From: Frateuria_A sp051900415
GTDB lineage: Bacteria; Pseudomonadota; Gammaproteobacteria; Xanthomonadales; Rhodanobacteraceae
Assembly (NCBI RefSeq): GCF_051900415.1
Contig: NZ_JBHZGL010000007.1
Span: forward strand, 129,169 to 193,168
Direction: 5' to 3'
Length of the DNA: 64,000 nt
In this document: one piece after another, positions 53,563-62,257 of the stretch
Layout: every line of letters begins with the position of its first letter
Position numbering within the stretch: the stretch's first letter is position 1
The notes under the pieces: model-generated
What the model was told of the DNA's origin: nothing
Seen by the model: the letters and a program-made list of their open reading frames with translations, nothing else
Databases searched by the model: none
Translations under genes and position numbers: made by a program

Positions 53563-54453
53563 TCAGCTTTCCAGCAAGCGCTCCACGTCCGCATCCTTCT
53601 GGACCCACAGCGTGTTGACCCACGCCTGGAAGCGCTCGCGGAAGGCCGGGTCGTTCTCGTAGTCGCCACGCAGGGCCGGTTCGATGGGACGGTGGCGCAC
53701 CAGCACGCGGATGTCACGGAGGCGGCCGGCAATCAGGTCCATCATCGAGCCGGCGCCGCCCGCATAAACCAGGGTCACGTCCAGGATGGCGTGCAGGCCT
53801 TCGCCCATGGCGTCCAGCACGAAGGCGACGCCACCGGCGCGCGGACGCAGCAGATGGCGGTAGGGAGAACCCTGCGCCGCGTGCTTGGCGCGGGTGAAGC
53901 GCGTGCCCTCGACAAAGTTCATTACCGACACCGGCATGTGGCGGAACTTTTCGCAGGCGCAGCGGGTGGTCTGGCGATCCTTGCCGGCCAGCTCGGGGCG
54001 CTTTGCCAACTGCTCGCGCGAGTGGCGTTTCATGAAAGGGAAATCCAGCGCCCACCATGCCGGTCCCAGCAGCGGCACCCAGATCAGCTGACTCTTGAGG
54101 AAAAATCGCAGGAACGGGATGCGGCGGTTGAAGGTCTTCTGCAACACGGGAATGTCTACCCAGCTCTGGTGATTGCACAGCACCAGGTAGTTGCCGTCCG
54201 GTCGCAGCCCCTCCAGCCCCTCGACCCGCCAGCGGGTGCGCGTGAACAGATCGAACAGCACGCCGTTGACCCCGATCCAGCTTTCCGCGATCACCACCAG
54301 GGCACGCGACAGCGCCACACGCGCGCCATGCCACGGCAGCACGAGCTTGACCAGGGTCAGCGCGAACAGCACCAGCACATGCGCCACCGTGTTGGCGGCC
54401 AGCAACAGCATGGCAAGCGGGACGCGCAGCAGCGCGGGAAGCGAGGCGAACAT
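53563..54453 (-). CDS. 1-acyl-sn-glycerol-3-phosphate acyltransferase family protein
   Basis: A 296-residue PlsC-family membrane enzyme that transfers acyl chains to lysophosphatidate or a related lipid. The acyltransferase blocks are complete: NHQSWVD (block I), FFLKSQLIW (II), FVEGTRF (III) and VTLVYAGG (IV). An N-terminal helix anchors it. This is the YihG-type longer group often found besides the main PlsC; its exact substrate is not shown. The Met at 54453 starts the helix. Confidence 0.92.
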   Translation of the reverse strand: MFASLPALLRVPLAMLLLAANTVAHVLVLFALTLVKLVLPWHGARVALSRALVVIAESWIGVNGVLFDLFTRTRWRVEGLEGLRPDGNYLVLCNHQSWVDIPVLQKTFNRRIPFLRFFLKSQLIWVPLLGPAWWALDFPFMKRHSREQLAKRPELAGKDRQTTRCACEKFRHMPVSVMNFVEGTRFTRAKHAAQGSPYRHLLRPRAGGVAFVLDAMGEGLHAILDVTLVYAGGAGSMMDLIAGRLRDIRVLVRHRPIEPALRGDYENDPAFRERFQAWVNTLWVQKDADVERLLES

Positions 54454-54591
54454 GGACGGGACCGTCGTAGGGCGCTGTAGCGTAGCGCGCGGCTGCGAGC
54501 ATCGCTCGGGCCCGGTCGCCTCCTGCCGCGCTTGCCGCCCCAGAAACCGAGCGCGCAACATGCCGGGACCGAACAGCATGGGGCAATTCAC

Positions 54592-54816
54592 ATGAGCACC
54601 CACAGATGCGACCGCAACACCGAACTGGGCCCGTACATCGCGTGGCTATGCAAGATCAACGACGGCGAATACAACGTCGTCGTCCAGATTGCAGACCATC
54701 CGCCGGAAAGCGCCGATCAATCGTTCGGTACCGAAGAGCAGGCGCTGCAGGCGGCCGACGTATTCGCTCGACAGATGCAGAAGTCGAGCTATGGCGCCGC
54801 TTCCGGTCCGTTCTGA
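54592..54816 (+). CDS. Small hypothetical protein
   Basis: A 74-residue soluble protein: beta strands (PYIAWLCKINDGEYNVVVQIADHP) then a helix (EEQALQAADVFARQMQKS). Its layout is like the protein at 35430-35639, and a distant relation is possible. Family not recognised; it is divergent from the acyltransferase gene. Confidence 0.62.
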   Translation: MSTHRCDRNTELGPYIAWLCKINDGEYNVVVQIADHPPESADQSFGTEEQALQAADVFARQMQKSSYGAASGPF

Positions 54817-54852
54817 TTTCCGTTGGTGCCCATTGAACGGGCGGCTCCATGC

Positions 54853-55311
54853 TTACTGCCGGGGCGGGACGACCCTGTCCATCAGCGCCCGCCCTTCCGG
54901 CTCACCGGCAACGGCGATGTTGATGTAGCCGTTAACCAAGGGCGCTTCCAGCGTCGCATCGAGCTCGACGACTTGCCGCCTTACCAGGTAGATGCGCTCG
55001 TGCAGATGCTTCTTGCTGTACTCGCCCAGCCGGGCCTTGTCTGCCGGGTCCACAAACAAGAAGAGCATGTAGAGGTCCAGCGCGTCGGAGTAGCGCAGCT
55101 GCGCCGCCTTTATGGATACGTTCGGCAAGTAAGCGCGGCGATCCAGGCACCGGACCATCCCGTCTTGGGCGGGCAGCCTTAGCGCATCAGAAGAGACTGC
55201 GTCGCTACCGGATCGGCAAGCTGCCGCAAGATCGACCAATTCCCTGGCGTTCAGGGGCGCGCTCACCTGCAGCAAGGCAGCCAGAAAGAAAGCCGATCCT
55301 GTTGCCTTCAT
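54853..55311 (-). CDS. Exported protein of unknown function
   Basis: A 152-residue protein with a signal peptide (MKATGSAFFLAALLQVSAPLNA) and a mature domain with two Cys (AACRSGSD, VRCLDRR) that may pair. GARG-type start context: GAGG lies seven bases before the ATG at 55311. No family recognised. Base composition is lower in GC than usual for the window. Confidence 0.7.
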   Translation of the reverse strand: MKATGSAFFLAALLQVSAPLNARELVDLAAACRSGSDAVSSDALRLPAQDGMVRCLDRRAYLPNVSIKAAQLRYSDALDLYMLFLFVDPADKARLGEYSKKHLHERIYLVRRQVVELDATLEAPLVNGYINIAVAGEPEGRALMDRVVPPRQ

Positions 55312-55357
55312 CGCATGCCTCGCCGCTGACCTGATTCTGTTATTCCTTTTCCGCGCA

Positions 55358-55879
55358 TCAACCGCCGAAGCCATGCCTCGCGATCGATGAAAGCAACCAA
55401 AGCAGAAACAACGCAACGGCCGGGATGGCGACCACCACCAATCCACCAAGAGCTCCAGCCACCGTTCGGGCGCCTTGAATAAAGCGGAATGCCGCGACCA
55501 GCAAGACCATCGCCAAGGCTTGCAGGACAATCACGCCCATAAGGAACGATTGATCCTGCGGCTCCTGCGCGTTGATCCCTTGAGACATGGCATACGCCAA
55601 CCCGACAACGAAAAGCACAAGCCAGACCCACCAAGGCCACGGCTTCCTGGGTTGCACGACGCGTTCGTCTTGCCGGTGCTCGGAAACCAGGTCGTCATCC
55701 GACGGCGGGGGCGGCCCGTATGACGAAGGCTGCTCGCCCCGACGCTGGAGTTCCACCATCGCGCTGGCCGCGGCCGCCCGCGTCAGGTGGCCTGATGCAA
55801 GCTGCTCACGCAGCCAGTCATTCGACTTTGAGCGGTAGGCTCCGGCCGGCTCCTCCTCACCGGGATAGTTAACGGGCAT
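55358..55879 (-). CDS. Membrane protein of unknown function
   Basis: A 173-residue protein with a hydrophilic N-terminal 75 residues (SNDWLREQLASGHLTRAAAASAMVELQRRG, a SHOCT-like helical piece) followed by three helices. The stop is 46 bases before the start of the downstream exported protein, so they may be cotranscribed. Function unknown. Confidence 0.7.
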   Translation of the reverse strand: MPVNYPGEEEPAGAYRSKSNDWLREQLASGHLTRAAAASAMVELQRRGEQPSSYGPPPPSDDDLVSEHRQDERVVQPRKPWPWWVWLVLFVVGLAYAMSQGINAQEPQDQSFLMGVIVLQALAMVLLVAAFRFIQGARTVAGALGGLVVVAIPAVALFLLWLLSSIARHGFGG

Positions 55880-56189
55880 GATCTTCCTCGTCGGTAGCGG
55901 CTGACCTTGATCCGAAAATGGATCGGCTCACTTCCTAGCGCCAGGTAATGAACCCGACCTCGTTTGCATTGACTAGTTTTCATTGTCGCTGAACGCACTT
56001 GCCAGCAAGAACGGGGCAGGCTCACTTGCGGCACTGGATAGGTGAACCTAACCCCGCTAGTTGTAGGCTTGCAAACCATCGAGTGAACATTGAGCGAGGG
56101 GTGTCGGGCTCGGTGCAACGTGGACTCCGGCCCTCTTTTCGCACGCGATACGCCAACCTGCCCCGTCAGCTCGAGCCCACGAGCACTGA
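55880..56189. other. 310-base intergenic stretch with a repeat-like motif
   Basis: No credible gene. Around 56041 it holds GTGAACCTAACCCCGCTAG, close to a sequence at 62135 (see findings), in AT-richer DNA. Nothing else was seen. Confidence 0.55.
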
Positions 56190-57065
56190 CTACCTGCGTC
56201 CCTTGCCAGTCCCAAAGGCCTTGACCACGGCCGTCATGTCCAGGTCTTGATGGCCCGCTTCGCTCGCGGCGCGATAGAGCTTCACGCAGTCTTCGATGAT
56301 CGGGGCGTGTGCTTGCGCGAGCCTCGCCTGCTCGGCGATCAACCTGGCGATGGTGCCGATGTCGCGGACCGCCGCTTGCGCGGAATGATCCTCCGTGACC
56401 AGCTTTTCCAGCTTGATGCGCGAAACATCGCTGGCCATCGGACCGGCGTCGAGGATGTCGCGCAGCAAGGCCACGTCGAGCCCGGCGCTGCGCGCGGCAT
56501 GCACGGTTTCGGCGAGTGCCGTGACCATCGCTATCAGGTAATGGTTGACGGCGAGCTTCATGCGCAATGCGCCCGGTACCGGCCCGCACTGGAATACCTG
56601 GCTGCAGACGGGCTTCAGCAAGGGCAGCACGATGGCGACATGGTCCGCATGCCCGGCCACCATCCCGACCAGTCGCCCCTGCTCCGCAGGCACGCGCGAG
56701 CCCGAAACCGGTGCTTCGACGTAATGGCCGCCGCCTTGGCGTATGTCCTGTTCAAGTGCAAGCGAGTAGGCCGGCGACGTGGTGCCCAGTTGCACGAACG
56801 TCGTCCCCCTGACGCGTGTGCGGAACGCTGGCGTGCCTCGGCCCAATGCCGCATCGAGGGCCGATTCGTCCAGCAGCATCAGCATCACCACGGTGGCCTG
56901 CTGGCACAGGGCGTCGATGGAAACCACCTGCCTGGCGCCGAGTTCCACCAATGGACCGCACTTGCCGGGCGTGCGGTTCCAGACTAGCAGCGGCGTCCCG
57001 CCGCGAATGAGGTTGCGGGCGATCGGCAGGCCCATGCGGCCGATGCCGAGGAAGCCGAGGGTCAT
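56190..57065 (-). CDS. NAD(P)-dependent 3-hydroxyisobutyrate dehydrogenase-family oxidoreductase
   Basis: A 291-residue beta-hydroxyacid dehydrogenase. The Rossmann motif LGFLGIGRMGLPIARNL opens the protein, VEAPVSGSRVPAEQG is the substrate-binding motif, and the catalytic Lys lies in MKLAVNHYLIAM. GVGR-type dehydrogenases of this kind act on small hydroxy acids, or reduce imines; the substrate is unknown. The ATG at 57065 overlaps the upstream hydrolase stop by four bases. Confidence 0.9.
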   Translation of the reverse strand: MTLGFLGIGRMGLPIARNLIRGGTPLLVWNRTPGKCGPLVELGARQVVSIDALCQQATVVMLMLLDESALDAALGRGTPAFRTRVRGTTFVQLGTTSPAYSLALEQDIRQGGGHYVEAPVSGSRVPAEQGRLVGMVAGHADHVAIVLPLLKPVCSQVFQCGPVPGALRMKLAVNHYLIAMVTALAETVHAARSAGLDVALLRDILDAGPMASDVSRIKLEKLVTEDHSAQAAVRDIGTIARLIAEQARLAQAHAPIIEDCVKLYRAASEAGHQDLDMTAVVKAFGTGKGRR

Positions 57066-57907
57066 ATGATCGTTTCCGCGGCAAACAGCGGCTCGCCATA
57101 CAGGCGGGTGCGCAGGAACGACAGGACCTCGTCGCGCGCCTGCAGCGTCGGCTCGCCCTCGGCATCGATCAGGTGCGCGGTAAGTACGCTGTGCGGACTG
57201 CCAACGACGTCGCGAAAAAACGGCGGTGGGTCCGGGTTGGCCGCGGCGTCGGGCAGCACACGCCCCACGAAGCGCTCGCCCAGTGCGGCCCGATACGCGG
57301 CGAACCGCTCTGCGCGGCAATGACGGTCGCCTTCGAAGCGATATGCCAACACGCTCAGGTCGTCGCGTTCCAGTCGCGCGCGGATCCTCGCCAATTCCTC
57401 CGGACTGGAGTCGATGCCGCCGGGATCGTCCAGCGGCAACGAGGGCTGCGCCAGCACCGGCGCGAGCAGCGCCGGTTCCAGCATCATCGTCAGCGCGAAG
57501 TTGCCGGTGAAGCACATCCCGATCGCGCCGACACCGTTGCCACCGCATTCCTTGTGCGCCATCCGCGCCAGCGACATCAGCCACTGCGTCACCGGGCTGG
57601 GAGCATTCGCCGCCAGCGCGCGGAACTCGGCACTGACGCAAGCGCGGCGCATGATCGCCAGCCCTTCTTCGGTTTGCGGCACGGCGCCGTCGCGACCGAA
57701 CAGCGATGGCATGTAGACAGTGAAGCCGGCCAGGCGCACCCAGCGCGCAAAGCGGGCCACATGCGGACTGATGCCAGGCATCTCGGTCATGAGGATGACG
57801 CCAGGGCCTGCACCGGAGAAGTACACGCGCCGGGTGACGCCGTCGAGGCAGATCGACCGGGCGAGGAAGTCGTCGAGCGGGTCGTCGGAGGCGGTCTGTG
57901 GGCTCAT
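57062..57907 (-). CDS. Dienelactone hydrolase family protein
   Basis: A 281-residue alpha/beta hydrolase. The nucleophile elbow is GMCFTGNFA with Cys in place of Ser, as in dienelactone hydrolases, and a likely catalytic His lies in GDRHCRAERF. MTEMPGISPHVARFARWVRLAGFTVYMPSLFG is the typical N-terminal block. It heads an operon with the dehydrogenase and is divergent from a GlxA-type regulator 71 bases away, which probably controls it. Confidence 0.88.
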   Translation of the reverse strand: MSPQTASDDPLDDFLARSICLDGVTRRVYFSGAGPGVILMTEMPGISPHVARFARWVRLAGFTVYMPSLFGRDGAVPQTEEGLAIMRRACVSAEFRALAANAPSPVTQWLMSLARMAHKECGGNGVGAIGMCFTGNFALTMMLEPALLAPVLAQPSLPLDDPGGIDSSPEELARIRARLERDDLSVLAYRFEGDRHCRAERFAAYRAALGERFVGRVLPDAAANPDPPPFFRDVVGSPHSVLTAHLIDAEGEPTLQARDEVLSFLRTRLYGEPLFAAETII

Positions 57908-57978
57908 GGCCCTATTGGATGCTGTCCACGCCACGGCGTGCTAGCGTCTGAACCGACATCTTTCGGGCGTGATCGGAC

Positions 57979-58986
57979 ATGAAAGACTTCGAAGTACTCA
58001 TGCTTCCCGGCACCAATCCCAGCGGCGTCGCGATGACGCGCGACATCCTGTCGGCGGCCGCGTTGTTCGCTGCACGACAGGGCGAAGCGGTACCCACCTG
58101 GGGCCTGTACTCACCCATGGGCGGCCACGTGAAGATGCAGGGTGGGATCGGTGCCGACACGCTTCGCCTGCCGGGGCGCAAGCGGGGCACCCGCTCCGTG
58201 CTGCTGGTGCCGGGCCTGTGGGTGACGGATGCGCGCGAACTGCGCCAGCGGATGGATGCGGACGATTGCCGACGTGCCGTCCGCCACGTCGCCGCGCACG
58301 TGGCGGCGGGCGGCCGGGTGGCGGCTTCCTGCTCCGCGGTGTTCCTGTTGCACGCGGCGGGCGTGCTGGCCGGTCGGCACGCCACCACGACCTGGTGGCT
58401 TGCGCCGGAGCTGTCGCGCATGGCGCCGGAGACGCGGGTGGAAGCCAACCGCATTCTTTGCGTCGACGGCCCTGTCATTACCGCGGGCGCGGCGTTCGCA
58501 CAGTCGGACGTGATGCTCTATCTGTTGCGCCAGCGTTTCGGCAGCAAGCTCGCCGATGGCGTATCGCGCGTGTTGTTGCTGCACGAACGCAGCGAGCAGG
58601 CGCAGTTCGTGGTCCCCTCGATGCTGGCCAGTGGCGATGCGCTGGTCACGCGCCTGACCCGGCGCGTGGAAACCTCATTGCCGGCGGTGCCGTCGGTGAG
58701 CGCGCTTGCCAGCGAATTTTGCGTGTCCGAGCGGACCTTGGGGCGGCGCGTGCGCCATGCCACCGGCATGAGCACGATCGAGTTGATCCAGAGCGTTCGC
58801 CTGCACCGCGCCCGCAGCCTGCTGCAGACCAGCCGCATGGCGATCGAACAGGTTGCAGCGGCCGTGGGTTACCGCGATCCCACCGCATTGCGCCGGCTGA
58901 TGCGCAAAGTCGCAGGCGCGACGCCGAGCGGTTACCGGGGTTCGGCGGCCGTGTCCGGCCGGGTGGGCTTCAGTGGAAGGAGTTGA
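57979..58986 (+). CDS. GlxA-family AraC-type transcriptional regulator
   Basis: A 335-residue regulator with an N-terminal DJ-1/PfpI-like domain (about 1-190; RSVLLVPGLWV and the elbow AASCSAVFLLHAAGVLAGR, Cys at the nucleophile-like site) and a C-terminal AraC double helix-turn-helix (about 225-320; VSERTLGRRVRHATGMSTIELIQSVRLHRARSLL). It probably senses a metabolite and regulates the divergent hydrolase/dehydrogenase operon. Confidence 0.9.
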   Translation: MKDFEVLMLPGTNPSGVAMTRDILSAAALFAARQGEAVPTWGLYSPMGGHVKMQGGIGADTLRLPGRKRGTRSVLLVPGLWVTDARELRQRMDADDCRRAVRHVAAHVAAGGRVAASCSAVFLLHAAGVLAGRHATTTWWLAPELSRMAPETRVEANRILCVDGPVITAGAAFAQSDVMLYLLRQRFGSKLADGVSRVLLLHERSEQAQFVVPSMLASGDALVTRLTRRVETSLPAVPSVSALASEFCVSERTLGRRVRHATGMSTIELIQSVRLHRARSLLQTSRMAIEQVAAAVGYRDPTALRRLMRKVAGATPSGYRGSAAVSGRVGFSGRS

Positions 58987-58994
58987 CCACCTAC

Positions 58995-59047
58995 AAAAAG
59001 GGGGCCGAGCAATCACACCGGCTTAATTGCCTCCGCCCCTTTATTTA
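58995..59047. repeat. RAYT-type palindromic repeat
   Basis: AAAAAGGGGGCCGAGCAAT and TTAATTGCCTCCGCCCCTTT form an imperfect palindrome around a 10-base loop. It belongs to the same family as 62198-62249 and resembles sequence upstream of the transposase at the right edge. Confidence 0.75.
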
Positions 59048-59100
59048 GGCCGGAAAGCGTTGCTCCCATTGACCCCGGCGGCGGATCCCGTTTTTCCGCC

Positions 59101-59673
59101 TCAGCTAAAAAGCGCTTTCATATCGACGTCGCTCAGCTCGGCGGACGCGAATTTCAGCAGTTCCATCGAACGGATATGGGCGATGCCGGCGACGATACGA
59201 TCAGGAAACTGCTCGCGACGGATATTCAGATCATTGGCCGTGTCGTTGTAGGACTCGCGCCGGTCGGCGATCGCGTTCTCCAGCCCGCTCACGCGGCTTT
59301 GCAGCGCCCGGAAGGACTCGTTCGCCTTGAGGTCGGGGTAGTTTTCTGCCACGGCGTAGAGGTTCGCCAGGCCTCCGCGAAGCTCCGATTCGGCCCGGCC
59401 AACCGCCTCGGGACTGCCCGCCTGGCGAGCCTGCGCCACGTTGGCACGCGCCTGCACGATACGCTCGAGCGCGGGCTGTTCGTACTGCAAGTACTGCTTG
59501 CAGACCTCCACCAGCTTGGGTAACTCGTCGTGCCGCTGTTTCAGAAGCACGTCGATATTGGACCAGGCGGTCACGGCGTTGTGCTTGAGCCGGACCAGTG
59601 AGTTGTAGATGGAAACGCCGTAGGCCAGGACCACGACCAACAACCCCACGCCGAGGATAAATCCGAGATGCAT
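59101..59673 (-). CDS. LemA family protein (copy A)
   Basis: A 190-residue protein anchored by one N-terminal helix (GFILGVGLLVVVLAYGVSIYN) with a long alpha-helical body: AWSNIDVLLKQRHDELPKLVE, YEQPALERIV and ENYPDLKANESFRALQ are LemA signatures. It ends DVDMKALFS. It is much closer to copy C (63216-63788) than to copy B. No GIDE gene follows it, unlike the other two copies. LemA proteins are membrane-associated and of unknown role. Confidence 0.93.
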   Translation of the reverse strand: MHLGFILGVGLLVVVLAYGVSIYNSLVRLKHNAVTAWSNIDVLLKQRHDELPKLVEVCKQYLQYEQPALERIVQARANVAQARQAGSPEAVGRAESELRGGLANLYAVAENYPDLKANESFRALQSRVSGLENAIADRRESYNDTANDLNIRREQFPDRIVAGIAHIRSMELLKFASAELSDVDMKALFS

Positions 59674-59965
59674 CCTGTTCCCCCTGTCCTTGTTCCTGAT
59701 CGTGCTTCACCGATCGGCACGCGCCGCCGAGCCTACCGGAGGTACGACACTGCGACAAATCTTTTCGTGGTCCCATTCCGGTCATGCCGCACACGGTTTC
59801 GTGACCGCAACGGAAGAATCGGCGCGCTTCGGCATTTCGCGTCGGTATCCAGACGCAATTGAAAACCAGCCTCCGCACGTCGCTTTGGACGCCGCCGGCT
59901 TTGGCCACGCATTTCCGGCGAGCGGCAAGGCTATGATGTCGTCGAGCGACCTGGAATCGAACCCG

Positions 59966-60535
59966 ATGATCAAAAGGATGTTGTTCGCTGTGGCGATCGC
60001 GCTCGCGATCGTCTACTTGGTGTTTCTGTTCAACAACCTGATTGCGCTGCGGCATAACGTTCGCCGTGCCTGGGCAAACATCGACATCCTGCTCAAGCAG
60101 CGGAGCGAGGAGCTGTCCAAGCTGGTCGAAATCTGCAAGCAATACATGGCGTACGAGCAGCACGCACTGGCGCAGATCATGGAGGCCCGCGCCGAAGTCG
60201 CGCGAGCGGGCGACGCCGGCGACGTTGGCCGCGTCGGTCGTGCCGAGCACCACCTGCGCCATCGGGTGCAGCGGGTTCTCGCCCTGGCCGAAGGCTATCC
60301 CGCACTGCAGGCCGACACGGTCTTTGCCGGCCTGCAGTCGCGCGTCAGCGTTCTGGAATGCTCTATCGCAGACCGGCGACTTCTGTACAACGAAACGGTC
60401 AACCGCCTCAACACCCGCCGCCTCCAGTTTCCCGATCTGCTGGTTGCCCGCTTGGGAGGCATCGGTCCGGCATCGTTGCTCCAGTTCACCTCGCCCGAGG
60501 TGACACAGCGCCCCTCCGCCCCCCTGTTCGAGTGA
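59966..60535 (+). CDS. LemA family protein (copy B, diverged)
   Basis: A 189-residue LemA protein: one helix (MLFAVAIALAIVYLVFLF), AWANIDILLKQRSEELSKLVE, YEQHALAQIM, EGYPALQADTVFAGLQ, and a C-terminus ending PLFE. It has diverged from copies A and C. The Met at 59966 matches the lengths of the other copies; ATG 59936 has a closer SD (GGCAAGG) and is possible. Its TGA overlaps the ATG of the next gene (TGATG), so it is coupled to the GIDE gene. Confidence 0.92.
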   Translation: MIKRMLFAVAIALAIVYLVFLFNNLIALRHNVRRAWANIDILLKQRSEELSKLVEICKQYMAYEQHALAQIMEARAEVARAGDAGDVGRVGRAEHHLRHRVQRVLALAEGYPALQADTVFAGLQSRVSVLECSIADRRLLYNETVNRLNTRRLQFPDLLVARLGGIGPASLLQFTSPEVTQRPSAPLFE

Positions 60536-61446
60536 TGACGATGCTCGCGCTCATCGACTACCACCACCGCGACGTTCGGCCTCTGGCCATCCTGGCCATC
60601 CTGGCGGTTCTTGGTGTAGTCCGCTGGTTCAAGTCCCTGAAGCGCGCGCGCCTGATCGAGGACACCCCGACCTCGCGGGCGCGCTCGGCCGCGCAGGGCC
60701 TGGTCGAGCTGGAAGGCGTCCAGTATTCGCCCCCGGACCAGTCCCTCACTACCCCGTTCACCGGCTCCTGGTGCACCTGGTGGAACTACAAGGTCGAGAA
60801 GCGTCGTTGGTGGCCAATGAACGACCACTGGAAGACGATAGAGGAGCAGACGAGCCAGGCTCCGATCATCCTGCGCGACCCGACTGGCGAGGTGCGCATT
60901 CATCCCGAGGGAGCCGAGGTACGGCCCTCGCAGACCCACCACTGGTACAGCAACCAGCCTCCCGGTACCGAGCGGATCAGGATGAGCCTGGCGGGCACGG
61001 GCCGCTACCGGTACACCGAGAAATGCATGTGCCCGGGTGATCCGCTGTACGTACTCGGTCAGCTCACCACGATGCGTCCCAGGCGACAGGCCGGGAACTA
61101 CCAGGGGGCCATGTCCGACCTGCTCACCACCTGGAAGCGCGATCAGCAGGCCTTGCTGGCCCGCTTCGACGTCAATGGCGATGGCGAAATCAGCCTGGAG
61201 GAGTGGGAACAGGTTCGGGCCGCGGCCCACCAACAAATCACCACCACAAGCGCGCACACCGAATCGAGCGAACCCCTGGAATACATCTGCAAGCCGAACA
61301 ACGGCCAGCCCTTCTTGCTGGCGGCACAGAATGCCGACTCGCTGGCCGGACACCAGCATTCCCGCTCGTGGCTCAGTCTGATCCTGGCGGCAGGAGCCAG
61401 CGCCCTGTTCCTGTATCTGCTCAAGCGCTTCGTCGAGGGTCACTGA
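60535..61446 (+). CDS. GIDE-domain membrane protein with EF-hand (copy B)
   Basis: A 303-residue protein with an N-terminal helix (about 17-33), a GIDE-type E3-ligase-like domain (RARSAAQGLVELEGVQYSPP and CTWWNYKVEKRRWWP, then RYRYTEKCMCPGDPLYVLGQL), an EF-hand at 212-223 (DVNGDGEISLEE, all calcium-ligand positions filled), and a C-terminal helix (about 280-297). The domain is shared with mitochondrial MUL1/GIDE, but bacteria lack ubiquitin and no RING is seen here. Coupled to LemA copy B. Possibly a calcium-sensitive membrane protein. Confidence 0.87.
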   Translation: MTMLALIDYHHRDVRPLAILAILAVLGVVRWFKSLKRARLIEDTPTSRARSAAQGLVELEGVQYSPPDQSLTTPFTGSWCTWWNYKVEKRRWWPMNDHWKTIEEQTSQAPIILRDPTGEVRIHPEGAEVRPSQTHHWYSNQPPGTERIRMSLAGTGRYRYTEKCMCPGDPLYVLGQLTTMRPRRQAGNYQGAMSDLLTTWKRDQQALLARFDVNGDGEISLEEWEQVRAAAHQQITTTSAHTESSEPLEYICKPNNGQPFLLAAQNADSLAGHQHSRSWLSLILAAGASALFLYLLKRFVEGH

Positions 61447-61686
61447 CGAGGAGAGGTCATTCTGCCGAGCCGAGGAACGGGGCTCCGACCTCGTTCGTTG
61501 AGCCCGCCAGCACAAACAACCATGAGATCCGATCCTTGCCGCATACTCGCGCTCCATTTGCGGCGCGGGCCTTCATCGCGCCCCTTGGCACTCAATTGCG
61601 TCCTGGGACGCAGGCCGAGAACAGATATCAGAGTCGACTTTGACAGCACTCCGGAGCCTACTTCTTGACCTCCTTGCGGCGACTCT

Positions 61687-62116
61687 TCACCGAGAGCGCG
61701 TCTTCGTGGTGATCCAGAGCCAGAACAGAAGATGCCCCAGGATCGCCAGCCACAGGATCGTCCACAGGCCCCAGTTGGAACCGGTCGGGTCTTCGGCCCG
61801 ATAGAGAGAGACGGCGACCATCGCGAGGAAGCCGTCAGGCACGAGCGCCCAAGATGAAGGCAGCCCACCGCATGCCCGGCGTGGCATGCGGGCTCTGCAC
61901 CTTGTCCACGAGCGTCGCGCCCGCGAACTGGACTTCGACCGGATCGACCGTGGAACGGACCGCAATCATGGTGTCGATACGCTCATCGGCCGCGCCTTCG
62001 CCACTGCCCACGGGCGCGCCCAGGTCGCTTCCGTTTTCCGTGCCATCGTCCAGCAAGTCGGCGACGTTCGTGTGCCGGCGCACCCACGTGGGATCGCTGA
62101 AATGCTCGTTACCCAT
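61687..62116 (-). pseudogene. Two-helix membrane protein gene broken by a frameshift
   Basis: Two open frames on the minus strand join into one plausible protein. The first runs from MGNEHFSDPTWVRRHTNVAD (62116) through VDPVEVQFAGATLVDKVQSP to MRWAAFILGA. The second continues LVPDGFLAMVAVSLYRAED... WTILWLAILGHLLFWLWITTKTRSR to 61687. The change lies near 61840-61850 and fits a +1 or -2 shift. Two helices are predicted, one straddling the break. I do not recognise the family. It may be a real mutation or a sequencing error. Confidence 0.72.
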
Positions 62117-62132
62117 ACGCCCCTGTCCTAGG

Positions 62133-62155
62133 AAAGTGAACCTGGCCCCGTTAGC
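62133..62155 (-). repeat. Short motif shared with 56041-56060
   Basis: GTGAACCTGGCCCCGTTAG is 16 of 19 identical to GTGAACCTAACCCCGCTAG near 56042. Both lie in intergenic DNA close to palindromic repeats or the transposase-rich end of the window. Confidence 0.5.
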
Positions 62156-62197
62156 GCCCATGTCTACGGCTTGGTTTGATGCATTGTTTTCTTTCGC

Positions 62198-62249
62198 AAA
62201 AAAGGGACGGATGGAATTATGCAGCCTTAATCCCCTCCGTCCCCTTTAT
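62198..62249. repeat. RAYT-type palindromic repeat
   Basis: AAAAAAGGGACGGATGGAATTA and TTAATCCCCTCCGTCCCCTTT form an imperfect palindrome. The right arm is the complement of AAAGGGGACGGAGGGGATTAA, close to GGGGACGGAGTTGGTTAAG upstream of the transposase at 63943. It also lies at the 3' end of the GIDE copy C gene. Confidence 0.8.
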
Positions 62250-62257
62250 GGAGCCAG

